A stretch of DNA of 64,000 nucleotides from Bacteroidetes bacterium GWF2_33_38 (lineage in GTDB: Bacteria > Bacteroidota > Bacteroidia > Bacteroidales > GWF2-33-38): positions 1 through 64,000 of the forward strand of contig MEOF01000040.1 of the NCBI GenBank assembly GCA_001769505.1, written 5' to 3'. Shown here piece after piece: positions 1 to 7,587 of this stretch. Numbering within the stretch: the stretch's first letter is position 1; every line of letters starts with the position of its first letter. The notes under the pieces were generated by a model. It worked only from the letters and a program-made list of their open reading frames with translations. It had not been told where the DNA came from and searched no databases. Both the position numbers and the translations under genes were made by a program.

Positions 1-122
1 TCATAAACTTTACATACATAAAAGTAAATTTCTATTAACTTTAACGCCTTAGCCTCTGGAATCATATCATAAATGTTTTTTGTTACTACATCTAAGATAC
101 TGATTCCTAGGCTATTAGCCAA
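1..122 (-). other. Possible partial reading frame leaving the left edge
   Basis: On the minus strand a frame stays open from a TTG at 120-122 (in-frame stop at 135-137) to the window edge, about 40 residues. The composition looks coding, with residues such as YDMIPEAKALKLIE near the edge. There is no ATG at the expected start and I do not recognise the family. It could be the 5' end of a gene lying mostly outside the window, or a decayed fragment. Confidence 0.2.
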
Positions 123-219
123 ATTTTTATTAACTTATTTTATTGATTGTCAATATTTTATGACTTTTTAATATCTTTGTTTTCAACCCTTAATTCGCAT
201 ATTTACGTAAGAATGGCAG

Positions 220-711
220 TTACATAAAAGTAATATTTCTATTCGTTTTCGGAGTTTGATTAGTGGGAGTTTGATTTTCAAACGATTCGCGTTTGAATAT
301 TTCCATTTCCAACATCATTTCGTTGTACAGAATATTAAACATTTCCATGTTTTGTTTAATTTGCGATTCAAAACAATCGTCGTGATTAAAATTCTTTTCA
401 ATGATTGAATCCTGAAAAAAACGATTGTTGAAAAATGGCTCATTGGCAAAACCAAAGGGTTGATTAAAATGTTTTTGAAAATCAATAAAAACACTATCGT
501 TCATAAATGTTTCGTCGCCCGAACTTGAATAAAAATAAGTATAAGTCGAGTCATAACGAGTCAGGTTCCCATTTTCGTCGTATTCTTTATTTACTTCAAC
601 ATTAGTTTGTGGATTTGCATTTTTTGGCAGATTTTTATCCAAACTACTTTGGCTCATGCAGACGTTTATAATCGCAAACGAAAAAACAAAAACTAAAATA
701 TTGCGTTTCAT
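220..711 (-). CDS. Hypothetical secreted protein
   Basis: About 163 residues, unrecognised. A longer frame opens at 840, but I place the start at the ATG at 709-711 because a signal peptide begins there: MKRN, a hydrophobic stretch, then CMSQ, with likely cleavage before the Gln as is common in Bacteroidota. The mature part is polar. It has a YDENGNLTRYDSTYTYFYSS stretch near residues 45-65 and a Phe/Asn-rich middle with a Met-rich helical segment (QNMEMFNILYNEMMLEME). There is no lipobox of normal form. It is divergent from the DUF58 gene at 864, so the two could share the 712-863 control region. The function is unknown; periplasmic location is inferred from the signal peptide. Confidence 0.55.
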   Translation of the reverse strand: MKRNILVFVFSFAIINVCMSQSSLDKNLPKNANPQTNVEVNKEYDENGNLTRYDSTYTYFYSSSGDETFMNDSVFIDFQKHFNQPFGFANEPFFNNRFFQDSIIEKNFNHDDCFESQIKQNMEMFNILYNEMMLEMEIFKRESFENQTPTNQTPKTNRNITFM

Positions 712-863
712 AATTCTATCAATTTTAGGTTTAATTCTATCTCTCAACACAAAATTAAATAAAAATATTTTTCGAGTACTCTTAAAAAATGTTAAATAAA
801 TTCGCAGGTTTCTGACTTGATAAAACTTCTTTTTGTACATTTACCTACTCAAAATAATTAATA

Positions 864-1787
864 TTGAAAAACACAAGCGAAATAATACAATCGGAGCAGT
901 TTAAAAACTTGGAATTTATTGCTCAACAAATTGTTGAGGGATTTATTACAGGTCTGCACAAAAGTCCGTATCATGGTTTTTCGGTCGAATTTGCTGAACA
1001 TCGCTTATACAATGCTGGTGAATCGACCAAGCACATCGATTGGAAACTTTTTGCTCGTACCGATAAACTTTTTGTAAAAAAATATGAAGAGGAAACCAAC
1101 CTCCGCTGTCAAATTGTAATCGACGTTTCGTCATCAATGTTGTATCCCCATAACGAAAAAGGGAAAATTAGCAAGCTTGCGTTTTCTGTTTATTGTGCAG
1201 CTGCCTTAATAAATTTACTCCGAAAACAGCGTGATGCGGTTGGTATTACCTTGTTTTCGAATAACATAGACTTACACACCGAAGCCAAATTATCTGTTTC
1301 ACATGCAAAACGACTTTATGCCGAACTCGATAAGTTATTGGTTTCATCTGATAAGCCTGAACAAAAATTGACCGAAGCCTCGAAGTCATTGCACTTAATT
1401 GCCGAAAGTATTCATAAACGTTCGCTGGTCGTGATTTTTTCCGATATGTTTGAAAACGAATCGACTGACGAAATATTTTCAGCCATTCAACATTTAAAAT
1501 ACAATAAGCACGAAGTAATTTTGTTTCATGTAAGCGACAAAAACAAAGAGGAGGAATTTGTTTTTGAAAATCGACCATACAAATTTATTGACTTAGAAAC
1601 CAACGAAGAAATAAAATTAAATCCAAACGACATCAGGACTGTTTATAAAGAACGTTATAAAGATTTTGTATCCGATATTAAAAATAAGGCCATACAGCAC
1701 AAAATCGATTATGTCGAAGCAGATATAAACCGTGATTTTAATGCTGTTTTATTGCCCTATTTAATTAAACGAGGGAAATTGTATTGA
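864..1787 (+). CDS. DUF58 domain protein (vWA-like fold)
   Basis: 307 residues starting at TTG 864; no upstream ATG is available in frame. The sequence follows the DUF58 pattern: an R-x-Y-x-x-G-E-x-x-x-x-I-D-W block at about 47-60, then KLFARTDKLFVKKYEEE, then IVIDVSSSM with the MIDAS-type D-x-S-x-S at Asp87. DUF58 proteins usually sit beside a MoxR AAA+ ATPase and vWA/BatA-type membrane proteins, where they are thought to act as chaperone-like adaptors. No such partners lie to the right; a moxR gene just left of the window would not be seen. No membrane segments are visible, so it is probably cytoplasmic. The family is clear, the specific role is not. Confidence 0.8.
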   Translation: MKNTSEIIQSEQFKNLEFIAQQIVEGFITGLHKSPYHGFSVEFAEHRLYNAGESTKHIDWKLFARTDKLFVKKYEEETNLRCQIVIDVSSSMLYPHNEKGKISKLAFSVYCAAALINLLRKQRDAVGITLFSNNIDLHTEAKLSVSHAKRLYAELDKLLVSSDKPEQKLTEASKSLHLIAESIHKRSLVVIFSDMFENESTDEIFSAIQHLKYNKHEVILFHVSDKNKEEEFVFENRPYKFIDLETNEEIKLNPNDIRTVYKERYKDFVSDIKNKAIQHKIDYVEADINRDFNAVLLPYLIKRGKLY

Positions 1788-1790
1788 TTG

Positions 1791-3671
1791 TTAATCCTTA
1801 TAAAATCGAATATTTAAAGCATCGATGTTAAAAGTTTTTTTGCCTTTATTCCATGTATAAATCTTTAGCACATCGTTGTTGTCAGCAACATAATCGTCGG
1901 GAAAAGTAAAAACTTGCACAACATCAAACCATGTTTTCGATGAGTTGGTAAAATTATTAAATTTCATATTTCTCCAATATTTCGATTCGCCATTGTTTTC
2001 AATGCCGATAACTTGATTTACGTCTTCTAAATCGCTACTCTCCGAATAGCATTTTAGCGAAACAACAAGTTTTTGAAATTTGAAATCCAATTCTGAAATA
2101 TGGTAGCTTATTGACGAAGCATATTCTAAGTTTTTAGAAATTTTTAAACTCGATTTTCCTTCAAAATATATTACCGAATCACGATTTTCGATATTTTGTT
2201 CAAATGATTCAAAATTATCAATACAAGCTTGTTCCGAAAACGATGATTCATTGTTTTTTGAAAAAATGTAAGCTTCTGAATTAAAATGTTCCGAGTAGTC
2301 TTTTGTATATGGATAATATAATTTTATGAACTCAATCGTTTCGGCAAAATTTGCAATATTCGACCAAGCAAATATTAAATACGGTGTTTTACTTTCTTTT
2401 ACAATAGTTGTAAAACGAACAATGTCCTCTTGAGTGTCTATCCTATATTGTTCAAAATGAATTGAATCGGCGTCTTTAGGCAAATAGTATTGAATATAGT
2501 AGGGTTTGTTAATGTTTATTAAATTGCAAACCTTATCTTTTCCTAATTCTGAGTTCCATGTTTCAATTTTTTCGGCTATTTTTTTGAATTCGCCAAAATG
2601 CTCGGTGCTGTAATATTTTTTCTCAAAGCTTGTGCTGTAAATCAGTATTGTACTATATAAGAACAGTAAAACATAAAAAATTATGGGTTGAATATTCCTG
2701 AAAAATGAGAAGAATCCCAAAATGAGAAAGGGAAAGGAGAATAGTAAAACTGAATATTGCAAAACAGGATTTTTATAAATTGAGTAAAAATATCCAGTTA
2801 AAAAGGGAAGAAGAAACAGGATTAACGAAACAATTTGTAGCTTGGAGAACCGAATGTTTTTAATCGACAATATGAGCAAAATTACAAAGCAAATTAACGA
2901 AGTCCACAAAACGATATACGAATCATTTAAAATGTAGAATAAATATTCCCAAATCCAATCCGATTCTGGTTTTCCGAGCCAACCACCTACGCCTCCCATT
3001 TCGATTTGAGCCATAAAAATCGTTGCGTGAGGCAGATATAAAATAATTGATAAAACAATTCCGATTAGGTAATATTTTAGGTTTTTTCGGCTCAAATAAA
3101 ACAACCCGAATAAACCCATGAAAATTACAGTTAAAAAGCTGAAATAGTGAGTGTAAGCGGCTAATGCAATCGAAATCCCATATCCAATGCCGATTTTATA
3201 ATCATGTTTTTTCTCAACGAACAACTTTGTCCAAAAAAAGATATTTACTAATGTAAAAAATAGCCCAATGCTGTATGGACGTGCGAGTTGGCTATAAAAA
3301 ATTGGATATTCGAGAAACGCCAACGTTGCCGAAGCAAATAAAGCCGATTGTTTATCAAACCATTTATTTGCAACCATATAAATAAGTACAATCGAAAATA
3401 TTCCTGCCATTATAAATGGAAAACGTATAGAAAATACGCTGTCGCCAAAAATATTTGTCCAATAGTACAAAAACAGTTGAACTCCGGCAGGATGCCCGTC
3501 GGTTTTTATACCTAAATCAATTAAATCGGACAAATTATCGTATTTTAGTCTTGATAGAGCACTTAATTCATCGTTGCTAAAAGACATTTCCGACGAATTG
3601 TAAAATCGCATAATGGCTCCAATAGTTGTAATAACTGTTATTGCAATATAATCGAAATATTTCTTTAACAT
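1791..3671 (-). CDS. GT39/ArnT-like membrane glycosyltransferase
   Basis: 626 residues. The N-terminal 450 residues form many hydrophobic helices, and the first periplasmic loop carries SNDELSAL (Asp34-Glu35), the acidic motif of polyprenyl-phosphate-dependent GT-C glycosyltransferases (PMT/ArnT/DUF2723-like). A later YSQLARPYS loop is typical of the same families. They move sugars from polyprenyl-phosphate to lipid or protein acceptors on the outer face of the inner membrane. Residues of about 470-626 are non-membrane and look like a beta-sandwich ending, probably periplasmic. The gene is tail-to-tail with the DUF58 gene (3 bases between the stops). The substrate cannot be told from sequence. 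Confidence 0.75.
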   Translation of the reverse strand: MLKKYFDYIAITVITTIGAIMRFYNSSEMSFSNDELSALSRLKYDNLSDLIDLGIKTDGHPAGVQLFLYYWTNIFGDSVFSIRFPFIMAGIFSIVLIYMVANKWFDKQSALFASATLAFLEYPIFYSQLARPYSIGLFFTLVNIFFWTKLFVEKKHDYKIGIGYGISIALAAYTHYFSFLTVIFMGLFGLFYLSRKNLKYYLIGIVLSIILYLPHATIFMAQIEMGGVGGWLGKPESDWIWEYLFYILNDSYIVLWTSLICFVILLILSIKNIRFSKLQIVSLILFLLPFLTGYFYSIYKNPVLQYSVLLFSFPFLILGFFSFFRNIQPIIFYVLLFLYSTILIYSTSFEKKYYSTEHFGEFKKIAEKIETWNSELGKDKVCNLININKPYYIQYYLPKDADSIHFEQYRIDTQEDIVRFTTIVKESKTPYLIFAWSNIANFAETIEFIKLYYPYTKDYSEHFNSEAYIFSKNNESSFSEQACIDNFESFEQNIENRDSVIYFEGKSSLKISKNLEYASSISYHISELDFKFQKLVVSLKCYSESSDLEDVNQVIGIENNGESKYWRNMKFNNFTNSSKTWFDVVQVFTFPDDYVADNNDVLKIYTWNKGKKTFNIDALNIRFYKD

Positions 3672-3693
3672 TTAGTTCATATTTTTCAAGTTT

Positions 3694-3701
3694 CAAAAAT
3701 A
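3694..3701 (-). promoter_or_regulatory. -7 element TATTTTTG for the GT39 gene
   Basis: On the minus strand TATTTTTG (TAnnTTTG) lies 23 bases before the ATG at 3671, giving a short leader. No exact TTG is seen 19 bases upstream, so only the -7 half matches consensus. Confidence 0.45.
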
Positions 3702-3865
3702 ATCTTTTCTTTTAATATTAAACATACATGTTTGTATATTAAAATGCCTAATATTTCTATAAAGTTTTTTACAATAGTTGAAAAAAAATTTTTTTATTTA
3801 CAAAAAGTACTTCATATTCGTTTTTTTATATAATTTTATAATCGAAGTAACAAAAAAAAATCATT

Positions 3866-4882
3866 ATGGGTTTATTCGATAAAGGAGGCGTAAAACGCTT
3901 TATTCGTTGGGCAGAAAAAAATAATATTAAACTTCCAACTGACGATAGTAGTAAGCTAAAAGAGCTTAAAAAGTTAAATCTTAAGTTTAAAGAAATTAAA
4001 GAACTGCCCGATGAAATTGGAAGTCTTGAGGGCTTGGTCGAACTTGATTTAAGTTACAATGAGTTAACTTGTCTCCCTAAAGATATTACATTGCTTACAA
4101 ATCTTGAGGTATTGAACATTGAGCGAAATAAACTTAATTGTTTTCCTAAAGGCTTGTCAAAACTTAAAAAGCTACGTGTTATTGACTTCGAAAATAACTT
4201 TATAACTTCAATCGACCAAGAAATTGGAGCAATCGAAAATCTCGAAGTCCTTGATTTGTTTTTTAACAATCTCACAAGCTTGCCAGCCGAGATTGGAAAT
4301 TTAAAAATGTTGAAAGAATTAAAATTAAGTGGGAACAATATTACGCATCTGCCAGCCGAAATTGGTAAACTTACGAATTTGGTTAAGTTAAATTTACAAA
4401 GCAATAAATTAAATGAACTTCCAATTGAAGTAGCGAAATTGATTAATTTGGAAGAACTTGATATTTGGGCAAATAACATAAAATCGGTTCATGACGACAT
4501 CAAAAATCTACCTAAGTTAAAAAACTTTGAGTTGATTGTTAATGTTGAAAAACTGAACAAAAAACTCATCGAGGCTTCTCAAGCTGATGATGTAGTTGTG
4601 GCAAAAGAAATGCTTGTAAAAGGTGCTGATGTTAATTACAAATGGAAAGATTATGCAGGAACAGAGTTTACAACAGCCTTGTTCGAAGCAAAAAGTTTGA
4701 ATATGATTCGTCTGTTATTGTCACACGAAGCTGATGCAAGCATAAAAAGACATAAAAGAGCTCAGTCAAGTATTAAAGTTTGGGAGTCGGATTCAAAGAA
4801 TACTGATGAATATGAATCATTCTTAACAAAAAGACACTCGCCTGATGTTGAGAAATATCTAAAATATCTAAAATTATTATAA
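3866..4882 (+). CDS. Leucine-rich repeat protein with ankyrin-like tail
   Basis: 338 residues, no signal peptide or membrane helix. After a short basic N-terminus, residues of about 30-230 hold eight or so LRRs of 23 residues with the bacterial pattern LPxEIGxLxxLxxLxLxxNxL (for example LPAEIGNLKMLKELKLSGNN). Residues of about 235-290 contain an ankyrin-like pair (AKEMLVKGADVNYKW, then a RLLLSHEADASIK segment). Such proteins are cytoplasmic protein-binding scaffolds. There is no enzymatic domain and no secretion signal. It stands alone, with more than 190 bases on each side, so no partner is suggested. Confidence 0.75.
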   Translation: MGLFDKGGVKRFIRWAEKNNIKLPTDDSSKLKELKKLNLKFKEIKELPDEIGSLEGLVELDLSYNELTCLPKDITLLTNLEVLNIERNKLNCFPKGLSKLKKLRVIDFENNFITSIDQEIGAIENLEVLDLFFNNLTSLPAEIGNLKMLKELKLSGNNITHLPAEIGKLTNLVKLNLQSNKLNELPIEVAKLINLEELDIWANNIKSVHDDIKNLPKLKNFELIVNVEKLNKKLIEASQADDVVVAKEMLVKGADVNYKWKDYAGTEFTTALFEAKSLNMIRLLLSHEADASIKRHKRAQSSIKVWESDSKNTDEYESFLTKRHSPDVEKYLKYLKLL

Positions 4883-4977
4883 CAAATTTGCTTATATGCA
4901 AAGGGTTGCGGTGGAATTAAATATAATCAACCGTTAAACTTTTTTGAGTTTTAAATTTTGTTTTATTCTTAATTTAA

Positions 4978-5145
4978 GTTGCGAATTTCTCTTTTTTATC
5001 GGTAAAATACTTCGTAAAAGTAATTTACTGTAATCCAGAAGAATCGTTAGGCAAATCCCAACGTGCTTCAAGATTGTATTTAATAATTGATGTTTTGCAA
5101 AATTATCACAAAGAGGCTAGTAAAACCTCCAATACTTCACTTTAA
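4978..5145 (+). other. Possible remnant of a coding sequence
   Basis: A plus-strand frame without ATG runs from 4978 (after an in-frame TAA) to a TAA at 5143-5145. Its last two thirds read like protein (NPEESLGKSQRASRLYLIID). It overlaps the tail of the PlsC gene on the other strand. It may be a gene fragment; the family is unknown and chance is possible. Confidence 0.15.
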
Positions 5146-5869
5146 CCAATTTTTCATCGCCATTTGCATTGTAAAAATTTTCTAAATATTGATTAAATTC
5201 TTTTCGTTCTAAAGAGACTTTTTCTTTTATTTCTTGCGTTAAATCAACAAATTCGAGATCAATTTTTCGACGTTTTGCAAAGAAAATTAAATTCAAAAAT
5301 AAAATTCCAATTCCTTTTACAAAAATTTTCAAAAAATCGGGCGTTTTTTTGCTGTAAGCTTTCGACCACATACTTCCCCAAAAACCTGAAACTCGCAATC
5401 CAATAACTTGAACATCAGCTGGTAAAATAGGAATTAATTTATGAACCGATTGTTTATTTTTAATTATTTCATTCGGCGTTGAAGAAATTTGTCCCGAAGG
5501 ATAAATCATAATATCGTTTCCTTTTTCCAAAGCTTTTGCCATTTCTGAAATAATTGTATCTAAAACAGTTGCATCGCGGTTTCCAGCTTCAATATCGCTT
5601 ACGGGAATTGATTCCACAATTTTAAGAATTGGTTTAAAAATAGGATTATTGTAATAAGCATCAGAAACTGCAGTTGAAACCAATTTGTATTTAATTAGTT
5701 GTGAACCAATTAAAAGTGGGTCAATCATTGCTTTGTGATTTGGCAAAAAAAGTTTGGTTTTATCCGTTTTCAGCAAATCAACATTTGTTATTGAAACTGA
5801 ATATCGTAACGAAAGTAATCGCCGAGTAATAAATGCTGTAATTTTTGCGGATGTTTTTACTTTTGCCAT
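5117..5869 (-). CDS. plsC: 1-acyl-glycerol-phosphate acyltransferase family (PlsC-like)
   Basis: 250 residues. It carries the acyltransferase block I, NHKAMID, with catalytic His45 and Asp50, and block III as YPSGQISS (123-130), where the usual form is PEGTRS. The C-terminal part (SGFWGSMWSKA, then LNLIFFAKRRKIDLEF) resembles the PlsC segment of the tri-domain MFS-PlsC-acyl-ACP-ligase proteins more than a stand-alone PlsC. The enzyme would move an acyl group onto lysophosphatidate or a lysophospholipid at the inner membrane. The MFS gene directly upstream on the same strand is LplT-like, which supports lysophospholipid re-acylation. Annotation as plain AGPAT is the alternative. Confidence 0.8.
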   Translation of the reverse strand: MAKVKTSAKITAFITRRLLSLRYSVSITNVDLLKTDKTKLFLPNHKAMIDPLLIGSQLIKYKLVSTAVSDAYYNNPIFKPILKIVESIPVSDIEAGNRDATVLDTIISEMAKALEKGNDIMIYPSGQISSTPNEIIKNKQSVHKLIPILPADVQVIGLRVSGFWGSMWSKAYSKKTPDFLKIFVKGIGILFLNLIFFAKRRKIDLEFVDLTQEIKEKVSLERKEFNQYLENFYNANGDEKLVKVKYWRFY

Positions 5870-5960
5870 TTTTTAGTTTGTAAAGTTGAAAGAAGTAATG
5901 AGTTACAAGTAATGAGTAATGAGAACCAATTTTAACATCTAACTTCTAATCTCTAGCTTA

Positions 5961-6060
5961 TCTTAATTATCAAATCAGCACATTACCAAATTATCACATT
6001 TCTTCTGCCTTTAACCTTTTCTTCAATTAGCATATTAGCATATTGCCAAATTATCACATT
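5961..6060. repeat. Two 40-bp imperfect direct repeats, 60 bp apart
   Basis: 5961-6000 and 6021-6060 both end with CCAAATTATCACATT and share AGCAyATTrCC before it. They sit between the MFS and PlsC genes. Just upstream, 5892-5922, GTAATGAG occurs three times. They look like simple intergenic repeats; no function is evident. Confidence 0.6.
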
Positions 6061-6063
6061 ATT

Positions 6064-7302
6064 TTAATCTTTCAATCTCATAACTCTTTTAAAACTTTCC
6101 CTTACTCCATCTAAATTATTTGAAAGAAAATATACTAAATACCATGCAAACAAAGCAATAACCGCAAAAACTACTCTTGTTCCAAAAATATTCTCAACAA
6201 TTCCGAAAATTCCTGCTGAAATCAAAATAAACACGAAATTTATAAGATTATTGTACGCAATTGCATCGCCAATTTTTCGTCCTTTTACATTTTTTTGCAT
6301 CCAAGCATTTATAGGTGTTTTCATAATTCCGGCCGAAAATGCAGCCAACATTATTAAAATTGTAAAAATTGTTCCGTTTGGATTGAAAATAAAAATGACC
6401 GTATCAAAAAAAGCTAAACCAACGCCACCAATTGGAATTAATCCTAATTCAACATTTTTACGTGAAATTACTCCCGAAAGCCAAGTTCCAAATCCGATAG
6501 AAATTGCAACCAAAGCCATAACAATTCCGGTTTGTGTATTTGTCATTTTTAAAGTTTGTGGACAATGAACCAACATATTTAGTTGAATTAACGAACCAAT
6601 TAACCAAAAAGCCGACAAGCCAAAAACTGCATTGTTCAAACCTGGAACATTTAATTTTGACCATTTGTGATTTCGAAGAATAAAATTGATTGAATTCAGC
6701 GGAAGTTTACCTTTTTTCAATGGTTTACTTTCTGTTGCTTTTATAAAAGTTGAACTTATAAATCCTGAAAATGAAACAATTGCAAATGCAATGGCTATAA
6801 CAATTAATCGATGTTCTTTTACATCGGAAACAATTCCAGCCAAAAAAGTTCCGATTAAAACGCCCAAAAAAGTTAAAGCTTCAATAAAACCAGTTCCGAA
6901 CGAAATACTTTCTTCGCCACCAATATCGGTAATTAAACCAAATTTTGCAGGCGAATACATTGCACTTTGAAATCCCATAAAAAACATTGCAGTCATTACA
7001 ACGTAAATATTTTCAATCCAAAATCCTGTAAAAGCCATTGTCATGATTGGAATTTCGGCAAATTTTGCATAAAACACAATTTTTTGCTTGTAAAATGTTT
7101 TTGATAAAAATCCAGAAAATGGCGAAAATAAAATATATGGCAAAACCATAAATCCAGTTGCCAACGAAATTATAGTTGAATGATATTCTGTTGGAAACCA
7201 ATAAATTGAAATAAAGCAAATTAAGTTTTTGAGCAAATTATCGTTCAAAACTCCTAAAAAGTTTGACGAAAACAATGGAACCCAGTTTATTTTTTTATTC
7301 AC
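6064..7302 (-). CDS. MFS transporter, LplT-like
   Basis: About 412 residues with twelve hydrophobic segments. The NFLGVLNDNLLKN start is typical of the LplT branch and of the MFS part of tri-domain MFS-PlsC-ligase proteins. LplT flips lysophospholipids across the inner membrane for re-acylation by Aas. The frame can open at TTG 7323, but a TATATTTG -7 element covers 7321-7328, so I prefer the GTG at 7302 (protein starting NKKINWVPLF). The PlsC gene follows 194 bases downstream, so the pair forms a split version of the tri-domain protein without the acyl-ACP ligase. The substrate is inferred from context. Confidence 0.7.
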   Translation of the reverse strand: MNKKINWVPLFSSNFLGVLNDNLLKNLICFISIYWFPTEYHSTIISLATGFMVLPYILFSPFSGFLSKTFYKQKIVFYAKFAEIPIMTMAFTGFWIENIYVVMTAMFFMGFQSAMYSPAKFGLITDIGGEESISFGTGFIEALTFLGVLIGTFLAGIVSDVKEHRLIVIAIAFAIVSFSGFISSTFIKATESKPLKKGKLPLNSINFILRNHKWSKLNVPGLNNAVFGLSAFWLIGSLIQLNMLVHCPQTLKMTNTQTGIVMALVAISIGFGTWLSGVISRKNVELGLIPIGGVGLAFFDTVIFIFNPNGTIFTILIMLAAFSAGIMKTPINAWMQKNVKGRKIGDAIAYNNLINFVFILISAGIFGIVENIFGTRVVFAVIALFAWYLVYFLSNNLDGVRESFKRVMRLKD

Positions 7303-7320
7303 GATTGCAATTTTAGCAGG

Positions 7321-7328
7321 CAAATATA
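7321..7328 (-). promoter_or_regulatory. -7 element TATATTTG for the MFS gene
   Basis: TATATTTG on the minus strand overlaps the upstream TTG start candidate of the MFS gene and favours the GTG at 7302 as the real start. No TTG at the ideal spacing is seen. Confidence 0.4.
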
Positions 7329-7520
7329 AAATTTTTCCTATTCAAAATAGAATAAAATACATATGAAACAAGATTAAATATGTACATATGTGCAAGATAA
7401 TTAAGTGATTATGCTGAAAAGCAGAAAAGAGATGGGAGAATTGGAAATTCTTTCCCGATACAAATATACAAAGACTATTTGAAATTCAGGTAAATAACTA
7501 TTTTTTTTTCATAAAAAGTA

Positions 7521-7550
7521 TTGTTATACAAAACAGATGTTCTATTTTTG
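7521..7550 (+). promoter_or_regulatory. Bacteroidota promoter of the pyrophosphatase gene
   Basis: TTG (7521-7523), exactly 19 bases, then TATTTTTG (7543-7550). This matches the -33/-7 pattern of the Bacteroidota primary sigma factor. The start codon is at 7588, giving a leader of about 30 bases. Confidence 0.7.
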
Positions 7551-7587
7551 TAAATGAGAATTTAACTAAACTAAAATTTAAAAACGA

